Shown: in pieces, positions 27,503-36,687 of the stretch
Layout of the letters: each line of letters begins with the position of its first letter
How positions within the stretch are numbered: position 1 is the first letter of the stretch
DNA from: Chryseobacterium scophthalmum
Lineage (GTDB): Bacteria; Bacteroidota; Bacteroidia; Flavobacteriales; Weeksellaceae
Direction of reading: 5' to 3'
Assembly: GCF_900143185.1 (NCBI RefSeq)
Contig: NZ_FSRQ01000001.1
Span: forward strand, 496,001 to 560,000
DNA: 64,000 bases
Position numbers and translations under genes: made by a program
The notes under the pieces: model-generated
Told to the model about the DNA's origin: nothing
Database searches by the model: none
Seen by the model: only the letters and a program-made list of their open reading frames with translations

Positions 27503-27580
27503 ATGACCATTCTATTTCTTATTTCAATAGCCATATTCATTTATATCTGCTATGTGCTTGTAAAACCTGAAAAATTTTAA
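27503..27580 (+). CDS. kdpF: K+-transporting ATPase subunit F
   Basis: ATG 27503 to TAA 27578-27580 encodes 25 residues: one hydrophobic helix and the ending YVLVKPEKF. The closing Pro-Glu-Lys-Phe is typical of KdpF. KdpF is a small lipid-like stabiliser of the KdpFABC complex, lying against KdpA. The gene begins three bases after the preceding stop and lies upstream of kdpA with one further small gene between. Confidence 0.75.
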   Translation: MTILFLISIAIFIYICYVLVKPEKF

Positions 27581-27598
27581 AAATAATTTAATAAGCAA

Positions 27599-27718
27599 AT
27601 GAACCGCAAGATTATACATCAAATGAAAGAGTGGGGAATTCTGATTTTTTGGATCAGTTTCGTCATTGCTTTTTTGTATTTGGTGATTTCCGTAAAAGAA
27701 TTTGCATTAATTCATTAA
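27599..27718 (+). CDS. Mini membrane protein upstream of kdpA, 39 aa
   Basis: ATG 27599 to TAA 27716-27718 encodes 39 residues. A short basic start (MNRKIIHQMKEW) leads into one transmembrane helix (GILIFWISFVIAFLYLVI) and a short tail. It lies 18 bases after kdpF and seven before kdpA, clearly in the same transcript. It is not a recognised Kdp subunit. It may be an accessory of the pump in this group of bacteria, or a translational leader for kdpA. Confidence 0.5.
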   Translation: MNRKIIHQMKEWGILIFWISFVIAFLYLVISVKEFALIH

Positions 27719-27725
27719 ACAAACT

Positions 27726-29414
27726 ATGAACACTGAAATCTTAGGCGTTGTAGCGATGTTTTTAATAACATTACTGTTGGCGATACCTTTTGGAAAGTAT
27801 ATTTCAAAAGTCTACACAGGAGAAAAAACCTTTCTTGATCCTGTTTTCAAACCCGTAGAAAGGTTATTCTACAAAATATCAGGAATTAATCCTGATCATG
27901 AAATGAATTGGAAGCAACATTTAGTAGCACTCTTAACCATCAATTTCTTATGGTTTTTTATGAGCATGCTGATTTTGATGAATATGAGCTGGCTTCCGCT
28001 CAACCCAGACGGAAATCCGGATATGTCGCCGGATTTAGCCTTCAATACAACCATTTCTTTCTTAGTCAACTGTAATTTGCAGCATTATTCTGGAGAAACA
28101 GGAATGAGTTATTTAGGACAGATCTGGTTGATGTTTCTTCAATTTGTTTCCGCAGCAACAGGAATGGCGGCCTCAATAGTTATTTTTAAAGCTTTCAGAG
28201 AAAGATCCACTACAAAGCTTGGAAATTTTTACGACTATTTACTTAAATCTACGACCAGAATTTTACTACCTCTTTCATTTTTAATGGGAACAATAATGGT
28301 ATTTCAGGGAATGCCGATGACCTTCAGCGGAAAAGATAAAATGATCACGCTAGAAGGTAAAAATGTAGAGGTTTCTACAGGACCAGTTGCAGCATTTGTT
28401 CCTATAAAACACGTTGGAACCAATGGTGGAGGTTTTTTTGGAGCCAACGGAGCACATCCTTTAGAAAATCCCACTTACTTTACCAATATGGTGGAGATGT
28501 TTGCCCAATTTATCATTCCGATGGCGATGGTTTTTGCATTTGGGCATTTTATCCGAAGAAAAAAATTCGGGTACATGATTTTTGGAGTCATGACGGTTGG
28601 TTTTCTTTTGTTGGCTGTACCAACGGTTATTATGGAAATGAATGGTAATCCTGCGATCAGCCAAATGGGGATTGATCAGTCATTAGGCGCAATGGAAGGT
28701 AAAGAAATTCGTTTCGGATCAGCCGCTTCAGGTTTTTGGAGTATTGTAACTACGGTTATTTCTACAGGATCTATCAATTCAATGCATGACAGTGCGATGC
28801 CGCTGTCAGGAATGACTCAAATGCTTGCAATGATGGTCAATGCTTTCTATGGCGGCGACGGAGCAGGTATTCTGAATATCTTCATCTACATTATTCTTGC
28901 CGTTTTCATCAGCGGATTGATGGTAGGTCGTACTCCGGAATTTATGGGTAAAAAAATTGAAGCCCGTGAAATGAAAATTGCGATGATCGTAGCGTTATTT
29001 CATCCGTTTCTTATTCTTGTTGGAACTGCGATCGCGACTTATTTTCCGGAAGTCGGAACTTCTACTCTCAACAATCCAGAATTCCACGGTTTCAGCGAAG
29101 TATTGTATGAATATACATCTTCTGCAGCCAATAACGGAAGTGGTTTTGAAGGTTTAGGCGATAACAATCTTTTTTGGAATATTTCGACAGGAATTGTCTT
29201 GTTGTTGGGGCGTTTCTTACCGATTATTGGCCCTGTAGCAATTGCAGGATTATTAGCTCAGAAAAAATATATTCCGGAAGGTGAAGGAACTTTAAAAACA
29301 GATACTTCAACATTTGGACTCATGACTTTTGCAGTGATTGCCATTATTGCGGCACTGTCTTTCTTCCCGGCATTGGCTTTAGGACCAATTGCAGAATATT
29401 TTTCAATGAAATAA
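27726..29414 (+). CDS. kdpA: K+-transporting ATPase subunit A
   Basis: This is the potassium-channel-like subunit of the high-affinity KdpFABC pump in the inner membrane. In 562 residues it has the four pore-loop signatures of the superfamily of K+ transporters: TTISFLVNCNLQ, VGTNGGGFFGANGAHP, GSINSMHDSAMPLSG and SSAANNGSGFEG. About ten membrane segments are visible. Length is normal. It starts seven bases after a mini-gene and ends 18 bases before kdpB, so it belongs to the kdp operon. Confidence 0.96.
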   Translation: MNTEILGVVAMFLITLLLAIPFGKYISKVYTGEKTFLDPVFKPVERLFYKISGINPDHEMNWKQHLVALLTINFLWFFMSMLILMNMSWLPLNPDGNPDMSPDLAFNTTISFLVNCNLQHYSGETGMSYLGQIWLMFLQFVSAATGMAASIVIFKAFRERSTTKLGNFYDYLLKSTTRILLPLSFLMGTIMVFQGMPMTFSGKDKMITLEGKNVEVSTGPVAAFVPIKHVGTNGGGFFGANGAHPLENPTYFTNMVEMFAQFIIPMAMVFAFGHFIRRKKFGYMIFGVMTVGFLLLAVPTVIMEMNGNPAISQMGIDQSLGAMEGKEIRFGSAASGFWSIVTTVISTGSINSMHDSAMPLSGMTQMLAMMVNAFYGGDGAGILNIFIYIILAVFISGLMVGRTPEFMGKKIEAREMKIAMIVALFHPFLILVGTAIATYFPEVGTSTLNNPEFHGFSEVLYEYTSSAANNGSGFEGLGDNNLFWNISTGIVLLLGRFLPIIGPVAIAGLLAQKKYIPEGEGTLKTDTSTFGLMTFAVIAIIAALSFFPALALGPIAEYFSMK

Positions 29415-29432
29415 TTTAAATAAGAAATTAAA

Positions 29433-31442
29433 ATGACTCAAAATAAATCTTTGTTTCAAAAAGAATTGGTTCAGGAAGCACTGAAACAATCTTTTGTGAA
29501 GCTGAATCCTAAACTGATGTTTAAAAACCCTGTCATGTTTCTTGTATGGCTCGGTACATTGGTGATGTTTTTCGTAAGTATCTGGACTTTGACGGGGGAA
29601 AAATCTCAGGGAAGTTTTGCCTACAATTTTACGGTTTTCATCATTCTTTTATTGACTGTTCTGTTTGGAAATTTTGCAGAAGCAATTGCCGAAGCGAGAG
29701 GAAAAGCTCAGGCAGACAGCCTTCGTAAAACCAGAGAAGAAACCCCTGCAAAACTGCAGAACGGGCAAATCGTTTCTTCATCTAAATTACAGAAAGGAGA
29801 TGTTTTTGTTTGTGAAGCTGGAGATATTATTCCTTCAGACGGAGAAATCATTGAAGGTCTTGCTACAATAGATGAAAGTGCGATTACCGGAGAGTCTGCT
29901 CCTGTAATTCGTGAAGCGGGTGGTGATAAAAGTTCTGTAACTGGAGGTACAAAAGTTTTGTCCGACAAAATTGTTGTACAGGTAACTACACAACCGGGAG
30001 AAAGTTTTTTAGATAAAATGATTGCTTTGGTAGAAGGTGCTTCCAGACAAAAAACTCCAAACGAAATTGCATTGACCATTTTACTGGCAGGTTTTACATT
30101 GGTGTTTATAATTGTTTGCGTCACGTTAAAACCGTTTGCCGATTATTCTAATGTAACGATTACGATTGCATCATTTATTTCTCTATTTGTATGTCTTATT
30201 CCAACAACTATTGGCGGATTATTATCTGCGATTGGTATTGCTGGAATGGACAGAGCTTTGAGAGCAAACGTGATTACAAAAAGTGGTAGAGCAGTAGAAA
30301 CAGCCGGAGATATTGATGTTTTACTTTTAGATAAAACCGGTACAATTACCATAGGAAATCGTAAAGCAACAAGTTTTTATCCTGCACATCAGGTTGATGA
30401 AAAGCAATTGATAAAAGCAGCGGTTTTAAGTTCAATGGCAGATGAAACTCCTGAAGGAAAATCGATTATTGAATTGGCAGGAATTAATCCTTTAGGCTAC
30501 GAAATAAATAACCCTCAATTTATCAAATTTACGGCAGAAACCAGAAGCTCAGGAATTGATTTTGATGAAACCCGCATTAGAAAAGGAGCAACAGATGCTA
30601 TCAGAAAAATATCTGAAGCAGCTGGAAACACTTTCCCACAAGAAATAGATTTAAAGGTTAAAGAAATTTCTCAAAATGGTGGAACGCCATTGGTGGTTTC
30701 AGAAAATGAAAAAGTTTTGGGAGTTATTGAACTTCAGGACATTATCAAACCCGGAATCAGCGAACGTTTTGACCGTCTAAGAAAAATGGGTATTAAAACC
30801 GTAATGGTTACCGGAGATAACCCGCTTACCGCAAAATTTATCGCAGAAAAAGCAGGAGTTGATGATTTTATCGCAGAAGCAAAACCTGAAGATAAGATGA
30901 ATTACATCAAGAAAGAACAAACTGAAGGTCGTTTGGTTGCGATGATGGGAGACGGTACCAATGATGCTCCCGCTTTAGCTCAGGCAGATGTGGGTGTTGC
31001 AATGAACAGTGGAACTCAGGCTGCAAAAGAAGCCGGAAACATGGTTGATCTGGATAACGATCCTACAAAATTAATTGAAGTTGTAGAAATTGGTAAACAA
31101 TTACTGATGACGAGAGGAACATTAACGACATTCAGTATTGCCAATGACGTTGCCAAATATTTTGCGATTATTCCTGCATTATTTATTACGGCAATTCCTG
31201 CTTTACAAGGTTTAAATATTATGAATCTTCACAGCCCGGAAAGTGCAATTTTATCTGCGGTAATCTTCAATGCGATTATCATTCCGATATTGATTCCATT
31301 AGCTTTGAAAGGGGTTGTTTACAAACCAATCGGCGCATCGGCTTTGTTAAGACGTAATCTATTCATCTTCGGATTGGGTGGTGTGGTAATTCCATTTATC
31401 GGTATTAAAATTATAGACCTCATCGTTTCCTTATTTTTCTAA
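29433..31442 (+). CDS. kdpB: K+-transporting P-type ATPase subunit B
   Basis: This is the ATP-hydrolysing subunit of the Kdp pump. The phosphorylation motif DKTGTIT has its acceptor at D300. The actuator motif TGES lies near 143, and the hinge motif [14 protein letters not shown] and the [14 protein letters not shown] helix are all intact. With 669 residues it has the family's normal length. It is followed by a 108-base spacer before kdpC, longer than elsewhere in this operon, in which I found no gene. Confidence 0.96.
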   Translation: MTQNKSLFQKELVQEALKQSFVKLNPKLMFKNPVMFLVWLGTLVMFFVSIWTLTGEKSQGSFAYNFTVFIILLLTVLFGNFAEAIAEARGKAQADSLRKTREETPAKLQNGQIVSSSKLQKGDVFVCEAGDIIPSDGEIIEGLATIDESAITGESAPVIREAGGDKSSVTGGTKVLSDKIVVQVTTQPGESFLDKMIALVEGASRQKTPNEIALTILLAGFTLVFIIVCVTLKPFADYSNVTITIASFISLFVCLIPTTIGGLLSAIGIAGMDRALRANVITKSGRAVETAGDIDVLLLDKTGTITIGNRKATSFYPAHQVDEKQLIKAAVLSSMADETPEGKSIIELAGINPLGYEINNPQFIKFTAETRSSGIDFDETRIRKGATDAIRKISEAAGNTFPQEIDLKVKEISQNGGTPLVVSENEKVLGVIELQDIIKPGISERFDRLRKMGIKTVMVTGDNPLTAKFIAEKAGVDDFIAEAKPEDKMNYIKKEQTEGRLVAMMGDGTNDAPALAQADVGVAMNSGTQAAKEAGNMVDLDNDPTKLIEVVEIGKQLLMTRGTLTTFSIANDVAKYFAIIPALFITAIPALQGLNIMNLHSPESAILSAVIFNAIIIPILIPLALKGVVYKPIGASALLRRNLFIFGLGGVVIPFIGIKIIDLIVSLFF

Positions 31443-31550
31443 ATATCTAACTGGCTTGGCAAGGAGAAGCTTTATTATCTTATCATACTTTTCGTCCTTT
31501 TAACGACCTCATTTCTTCTTGCCATTTGCCTTTCATTAAATTATTACAAA

Positions 31551-32117
31551 ATGAAAACACATATTTTACCTGCAATAAAACTGACAGCTTTGTGCATCAT
31601 CCTTCTTGCAATTATTTATCCGGTTTCTATTTGGGCAATTGCTCAGCTTTCACCTAATCGTGGGAAAGGAGATTTGATTACTCACAATAACAAAACCTAT
31701 TACGCAAATATCGCACAGTCTTTTACCAGCGATAAATATTTTTGGTCAAGACCTTCTTCGGTAGATTACAATGCTGCAGGTTCTGGAGGAAGCAACAAAG
31801 GTCCATCAAATGAAGAGTATTTAAAACAAGTCCAGGCTCGTATCGATACTTTTATGATGAAAAACCCGGGAATTGCAAAGTCAGAAATCCCTGCAGATAT
31901 TGTAACGGCAAGTGGAAGTGGACTTGACCCAAATATCTCGGTACAAGCTGCAAAAATTCAGGCAAAAAGAATTGCTAAAAGCAGAAATCTGTATGAAAGA
32001 GAAATCAATAACCTCATCGCTGAACATACAGAAAAATCATTGATTGGACTATTTGGTCCTGAAAAAATCAATGTTCTTGAATTGAATATCGCACTAGACC
32101 AATTAAGTGGAAAATAA
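31551..32117 (+). CDS. kdpC: K+-transporting ATPase subunit C
   Basis: This is the single-span subunit that stabilises nucleotide binding in the Kdp complex. One N-terminal helix (residues about 8-30) is followed by a periplasmic domain. It contains the family signatures FWSRPSSVDYNAAGSGGSN and PADIVTASGSGLDP, and QAAKIQAKRIAKSR further on. The length of 188 residues is typical. A leader-like inverted repeat follows at 32164-32223, before the porin gene. Confidence 0.95.
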   Translation: MKTHILPAIKLTALCIILLAIIYPVSIWAIAQLSPNRGKGDLITHNNKTYYANIAQSFTSDKYFWSRPSSVDYNAAGSGGSNKGPSNEEYLKQVQARIDTFMMKNPGIAKSEIPADIVTASGSGLDPNISVQAAKIQAKRIAKSRNLYEREINNLIAEHTEKSLIGLFGPEKINVLELNIALDQLSGK

Positions 32118-32163
32118 GTTTTAAAAATCAATATTTCTCATCTTAAATTTCATTTTTTACATT

Positions 32164-32223
32164 TTGTCCGATAAAAATTAAATACAATTATTGGTCAATT
32201 GGTTTATGTTTTTCATCGGACAA
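32164..32223 (+). promoter_or_regulatory. Inverted repeat between kdpC and the porin gene
   Basis: TTGTCCGAT (32164-32172) and ATCGGACAA (32215-32223) are perfect inverted arms, partly extended by A/T pairs inside. A smaller CAATT/AATTG hairpin lies within the 42-base loop. There is no T run after the arm, so an RNA-processing or leader structure is more likely than a terminator. Function unproven. Confidence 0.35.
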
Positions 32224-32271
32224 CAATGATTTTCTAAATGATATTCTCCCACACTTTTTAATTTAAAATAA

Positions 32272-33351
32272 ATGAAAAAAATACTTTTTGTTTTGTTAGC
32301 TGTATGCGGAATCACTGTATATGCTCAAAACGATTCAATCAAAAAATCACTTACAATAGGCGGATACGCTGAAGTTTATTACACAGTAGATTTTAATAAT
32401 CCTAAAAACAATAACCGACCAGGATTTGTGTATAGCCACAATAGAAATAACGAAGTGAACGTGAATTTAGCATATATAAAAACTGCTTACAACACAGAAA
32501 ATGTACGAGCTAATCTGGCTCTCGCTGTGGGAACTTATATGAATGCAAATTATGCAGCCGAACAAGGCGTGATGAAAAATGTTTATGAGGCAAATGTAGG
32601 TTTGAAAATCTCTAAAAAACATAATTTATGGATCGATGCCGGAATTTTCCCATCGCATTTAGGTTTTGAAAGTGCGGTAGGAAAAGATAACTGGACGCTT
32701 ACCCGAAGTCTTTTTGCCGACAATTCTCCTTATTTCGAAACGGGTGCAAAAATTTCTTACACTTCTGAAAGTGGGAAATGGTTTGTAAGCGGATTGGTAC
32801 TCAACGGTTGGCAAAGAATTCAGAGAGTTGACGGAAATTCTACTCCTGCATTCGGTCATCAGTTGATATTTAAACCTAATGAAAAACTGACGATTAACAG
32901 CAGTTCTTTCATAGGAAATGATAAACCCGATAGTATTCGCCAAATGCGATATTTCCACAATCTGTATGCGGTATATCAAATCAACAAAAAGTTTGGGCTT
33001 ACTGCAGGTTTTGATATCGGAGCCGAACAAAAAACAAAAGGAAGCGACCAATATACTATTTGGTACACGCCAGTTTTAATTGCAAAATACAATGTTACCG
33101 ATAAATTGAGTTTTACAGCAAGAGGAGAATATTATCAGGATGAAAAAGGAGTAATCATTTCTACAGGTACAGAAAATGGTTTCGAAACTTTCGGATATTC
33201 TTTCAATGCAGACTATCAGATTTTCCCCAATCTTGTCTGGCGAACAGAAATTAGAAATTTAAGCAGTAAAGATGCTATCTTTATGAACAGAACAGATGAG
33301 TTTAATAAAAACAGTTTGACAGCCACTACAGCTTTAGCAATTTCATTTTAA
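32272..33351 (+). CDS. Kdp-linked outer-membrane beta-barrel porin
   Basis: This is a 359-residue exported barrel with a signal peptide (about 1-18, ending YAQ), alternating strand patterns and a C-terminal phenylalanine. It resembles the OmpL-like porin-2 group (segments ITVYAQNDS and GFESAVGKDNWTLTRS). Its place between kdpC and kdpD suggests it admits potassium through the outer membrane when external potassium is scarce. Such an arrangement is plausible for Bacteroidota, but the selectivity is inference. It is separated by 10 bases from kdpD. Confidence 0.8.
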   Translation: MKKILFVLLAVCGITVYAQNDSIKKSLTIGGYAEVYYTVDFNNPKNNNRPGFVYSHNRNNEVNVNLAYIKTAYNTENVRANLALAVGTYMNANYAAEQGVMKNVYEANVGLKISKKHNLWIDAGIFPSHLGFESAVGKDNWTLTRSLFADNSPYFETGAKISYTSESGKWFVSGLVLNGWQRIQRVDGNSTPAFGHQLIFKPNEKLTINSSSFIGNDKPDSIRQMRYFHNLYAVYQINKKFGLTAGFDIGAEQKTKGSDQYTIWYTPVLIAKYNVTDKLSFTARGEYYQDEKGVIISTGTENGFETFGYSFNADYQIFPNLVWRTEIRNLSSKDAIFMNRTDEFNKNSLTATTALAISF

Positions 33352-33361
33352 ATGAAAAAAA

Positions 33362-34486
33362 ATGAATGAATCACGAAAATCAGCGGAAGAGTTTCTGCAG
33401 CTAATTAACAGTTCAAAACGTGGTAAACTGAAAATTTACATCGGAATGAGTGCAGGTGTAGGAAAAACCTACAGAATGCTGCAGGAAGCTCATGTGCTTC
33501 TTCAAAACGGGATTGATGTAAAAATTGGCTATGTAGAAACGCACAATCGTAAAGAAACCCATGATTTGTTGGAAGGTCTTCCGATCATTCCCAGAAGAAA
33601 ATTATTTTACAAAGGAAAAGAGCTCGATGAGCTCGATGTTCCGGCAATTATCGTATTGCGTCCTGAGATTGTTATTATTGACGAATTGGCTCATACCAAT
33701 ATTGAAGGGAGTAAAAATAAAAAAAGATGGCAGGATGTTTTTGAGATTTTAGACGCTGGAATTAACGTTATCAGCGCTGTAAATATCCAACATTTAGAAA
33801 GTCTAAATAATGAGGTGAAAACGGTGACAGGAATTGAAGTTACCGAAAGAATTCCTGATACCGTTTTGGCTTCTGCCGATGAGGTTGTGAATATCGACCT
33901 TACTGCCGATGAATTGATTACCAGATTAAAAGAAGGAAAAATTTACGATAAAAGTAAAATTTCTTCAGCATTAGATAATTTTTTTAAAAACGAAAATATT
34001 CTTCAGCTTCGTGAGTTGGCGTTGAAAGAAGTCGCATCACAGGTAACCAGAAAAGTAGAAACCGAAATTATAACCGGAAAAACTTTAAGGAAAGAAAAAT
34101 TCCTTGCATGTATCAGTTCAAACGAAACAACGGCTAAAAATGTGATCAGAAAAACGGCGAGACTGGCAAGTTATTACAACAGTCAGTGGTTTTTACTGTA
34201 TGTGCAGGTTCCTCGTGAATCGGCTGATAGAATTGCACTTAACAAGCAAAGACATTTGATCAATAATTTTAAACTGGCTACCGAATTAGGCGCTGAAATC
34301 ATAAAAATTCAAAGTAAAAATATTGCAATGACGATTATGGAGCAGTGCGAAGAACGTAAAATTACAACCGTATGCATCGGCAAACCACATCTGGATATCT
34401 GGAGAATTATTTTGGCTACAGATACTTTTAATTCCTTACTCAAAAGACTTTCAAAACAGAACGTAGATTTAGTAATTTTGTCGTAA
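33362..34486 (+). CDS. kdpD: KdpD sensor domain protein without kinase
   Basis: These 374 residues correspond to the cytoplasmic N-terminal half of classical KdpD. The KdpD domain has Walker A GVGKTYRM (near 32-39), the ETHNRKET region and IIDELAHTN (Walker-B-like). It is followed by a universal-stress-protein-like domain from about 245. The four membrane helices, GAF and kinase domains of full-length KdpD are missing. The next gene starts on the A of this stop codon (TAATG overlap) and encodes a complete separate kinase, so translational coupling is likely. This looks like a stable split architecture rather than a frameshift. Confidence 0.88.
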   Translation: MNESRKSAEEFLQLINSSKRGKLKIYIGMSAGVGKTYRMLQEAHVLLQNGIDVKIGYVETHNRKETHDLLEGLPIIPRRKLFYKGKELDELDVPAIIVLRPEIVIIDELAHTNIEGSKNKKRWQDVFEILDAGINVISAVNIQHLESLNNEVKTVTGIEVTERIPDTVLASADEVVNIDLTADELITRLKEGKIYDKSKISSALDNFFKNENILQLRELALKEVASQVTRKVETEIITGKTLRKEKFLACISSNETTAKNVIRKTARLASYYNSQWFLLYVQVPRESADRIALNKQRHLINNFKLATELGAEIIKIQSKNIAMTIMEQCEERKITTVCIGKPHLDIWRIILATDTFNSLLKRLSKQNVDLVILS

Positions 34487-36213
34487 TGAAAATAAAAACA
34501 AAGCTTAACGCAGGCGTTGGTCTCCTGTTTTTTATGATAATTGTACTGTCTACTTTGGGTGGATGGTTTATTTATCAGCTTAAAAAAGACACACAGAATA
34601 TTCTTACTGACAATTACAATACATTGCAGTATTCCCGAAATATGCTGTTGTCGCTCGAAGAAATTGGTAAAGAACCTTTTGCAATAGCAGAATTTCAGAA
34701 AAATCTTGATCTTCAGCGTCAGAATATTACAGAAGATGGGGAAAAAGAAGCTACGAAAAATATACTCGCTCATTTTTCAGATTTAAAAAATGATAAAGAA
34801 AATTTAAATTTACATTCAGCTATTCGAAAAGATATTGCAGAATTGATGCAGCTGAATATGAATGCCATCCAAATTAAAAGCGGAATTGCCAATACAACCG
34901 CACAAAATGCAATTGCAGTTATTTCTATTGCAGGAACCTTGTGCTTTTTAATTGCTTTTATTTTGATGGTGAATCTTCCGGCCAATATTTCAAATCCGAT
35001 CCGTGAATTGACTTCGAGTATTCATCAGATTGCCAATCAGAATTACAGAGAGCGAGTACAGTTTGAAAGTAACAGTGAATTTGGTGAACTGGCGAGATCT
35101 TTTAATACGATGGCTGAAAAACTTCAGGAATATTCTGAAAGCCGAATTGATAAAATATTAAAAGGAAAAAAACGCATCGAGACTTTGATTGACAATATGC
35201 ACGATGCCGTAATAGGAATTGATGAAAACAGAAAAGTTCTTTTTGTAAATGATGAAGCTTTAAAAATTTCCGGTCTTAAAAAAGAAAATTTTGTGGGTAA
35301 ACTCATTCAGGATGTTGCTGTGAGTAACGATTTGGTGCGTGATCTTATTAAAGAGATCATCAATCCGGATGCAGAGAAAAATCCTTCCGAATTATTAAAA
35401 ATTTTTGTGGAAGGAAAAGAAAACTATTTCGAAAAAGAAATTTTAGATATCAATGTGATTCCAACCGGTGAAAATGACAGCCGTTTTATTGGTCAGGTGA
35501 TCATGCTTCGAAACATTACACCTTTTAAAGAGCTTGATCTTGCTAAAACCCGTTTCATAGGAACTGTTTCACATGAGTTTAAAACTCCTATTTCTTCAAT
35601 ACAAATGGGATTACAATTATTGGAAAATGAAAAAATTGGGAGCCTTAATGAAGAGCAGCAAAAATTGATTAAAGGGATTGATGAAGATACATTACGATTG
35701 CTAAAGATCACAGGTGAACTATTAAATGTAGCTCAATTGGAAACCGGAGTAAGTCAATTGAATATTCGTCCGTTTAAGATTAATGAAATGCTTGAAGAAG
35801 TTATTAAAACCAATAGATCTGCAGCAGATAAAAGACAAATTTCTATGATTACTGATATAGATTCAGGCCTAGATATCATCAATGCTGATCAGGAAAAGAC
35901 TTTATGGGTTCTTAATAATATTGTTTCTAATGCAATTCGTTATTCTTATGAACGATCAACTGTCACTATAAAAGTTGAGAAAATTGATTCTGATCACGTG
36001 AAATTTTCTGTTGAAGATCAAGGTTTAGGGATTGATGAGCAATATCTGAAACATATTTTCACAAGATATTTTCGGGTTCCCGGAACAAAAGCTGAAGGAA
36101 CTGGTTTAGGACTCAGCATCAGTAAAGAATTTATTGAAGCACAACGCGGAAGCATTGCTGTAGAAAGTGAAGTAGGAAAGGGAAGTGTATTTAGTTTTAT
36201 TTTAAAAAATTAA
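34486..36213 (+). CDS. HAMP-PAS sensor histidine kinase of the kdp locus
   Basis: This 575-residue membrane kinase has TM1 at about 7-29, a periplasmic helical segment, TM2 at about 143-165 and HAMP to about 220. PAS (about 230-345) and HisKA follow, with VSHEFKTP and phospho-histidine H363. HATPase_c has its N-box (NNIVSNAIRYS) and G-boxes (DQGLGID, GTGLGLSI). The gene overlaps kdpD by one base and ends the kdp operon before a bidirectional terminator at 36272-36310. It most likely phosphorylates the NtrC-type regulator at the other end of the locus, with the kinase-less KdpD acting as its co-sensor; this pairing is inferred. Confidence 0.88.
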   Translation: MKIKTKLNAGVGLLFFMIIVLSTLGGWFIYQLKKDTQNILTDNYNTLQYSRNMLLSLEEIGKEPFAIAEFQKNLDLQRQNITEDGEKEATKNILAHFSDLKNDKENLNLHSAIRKDIAELMQLNMNAIQIKSGIANTTAQNAIAVISIAGTLCFLIAFILMVNLPANISNPIRELTSSIHQIANQNYRERVQFESNSEFGELARSFNTMAEKLQEYSESRIDKILKGKKRIETLIDNMHDAVIGIDENRKVLFVNDEALKISGLKKENFVGKLIQDVAVSNDLVRDLIKEIINPDAEKNPSELLKIFVEGKENYFEKEILDINVIPTGENDSRFIGQVIMLRNITPFKELDLAKTRFIGTVSHEFKTPISSIQMGLQLLENEKIGSLNEEQQKLIKGIDEDTLRLLKITGELLNVAQLETGVSQLNIRPFKINEMLEEVIKTNRSAADKRQISMITDIDSGLDIINADQEKTLWVLNNIVSNAIRYSYERSTVTIKVEKIDSDHVKFSVEDQGLGIDEQYLKHIFTRYFRVPGTKAEGTGLGLSISKEFIEAQRGSIAVESEVGKGSVFSFILKN

Positions 36214-36271
36214 TGTGAAAATAATAAAATTGTGTTTTTAACTGAAAGGAAATGCAATATGATCTAAAATA

Positions 36272-36310
36272 AAAAAGTAGCTGGAAAAATATTTTCAGCT
36301 ACTTTTTATC
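36272..36310. terminator. Bidirectional terminator between kdp operon and 36325 gene
   Basis: AAAAAGTAGCTG (36272-36283) and CAGCTACTTTTT (36296-36307) pair perfectly, extended inward by GAAA/TTTT pairs. The hairpin has A/T runs on both sides and lies between convergent genes. Confidence 0.85.
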
Positions 36311-36324
36311 TTTTTGTTTTACTC

Positions 36325-36519
<195 letters not shown>

Positions 36520-36647
36520 TTAGTTATATGCATTTTCTGTGCCTTAAATGGTTTTAGATATTATTCTTAAAAAATATTAATTCCTTTTATATTTGATTTA
36601 CAGAGGTTTAATTTTTAAAATGTGGTATTTTTTATTTTTAATTAAGC

Positions 36648-36676
36648 ATAAAAAAAGATCCCGTTAAGGATCTTTT
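36648..36676 (-). terminator. Terminator of the DUF892 gene
   Basis: AAAAGATCC (36653-36661) pairs with GGATCTTTT (36668-36676) over the loop CGTTAA. On the minus strand the stem is followed by a run of T residues, just past the stop at 36688. Confidence 0.8.
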
Positions 36677-36687
36677 ATAGTGAACGA

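Noticed and set aside
29708..30124. 138-residue minus-strand frame
   Set aside because: Antisense to the core of kdpB, and its composition reflects the mirror of that gene.
31443..31550. Small gene between kdpB and kdpC
   Set aside because: I checked the most likely frame and found no start codon followed by a coding-like stretch; only a weak TGGCAAG/CTTGCCA repeat is present.
34309..34773. 154-residue minus-strand frame
   Set aside because: Antisense across the end of kdpD and the start of the HAMP-PAS kinase, both clearly coding on the plus strand.
33362..36213. kdpD broken by a frameshift into two pieces
   Set aside because: The second gene has its own ATG, its own two membrane helices, HAMP and PAS domains, and no leftover KdpD membrane block. 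It is a separate kinase, not the other half of KdpD.
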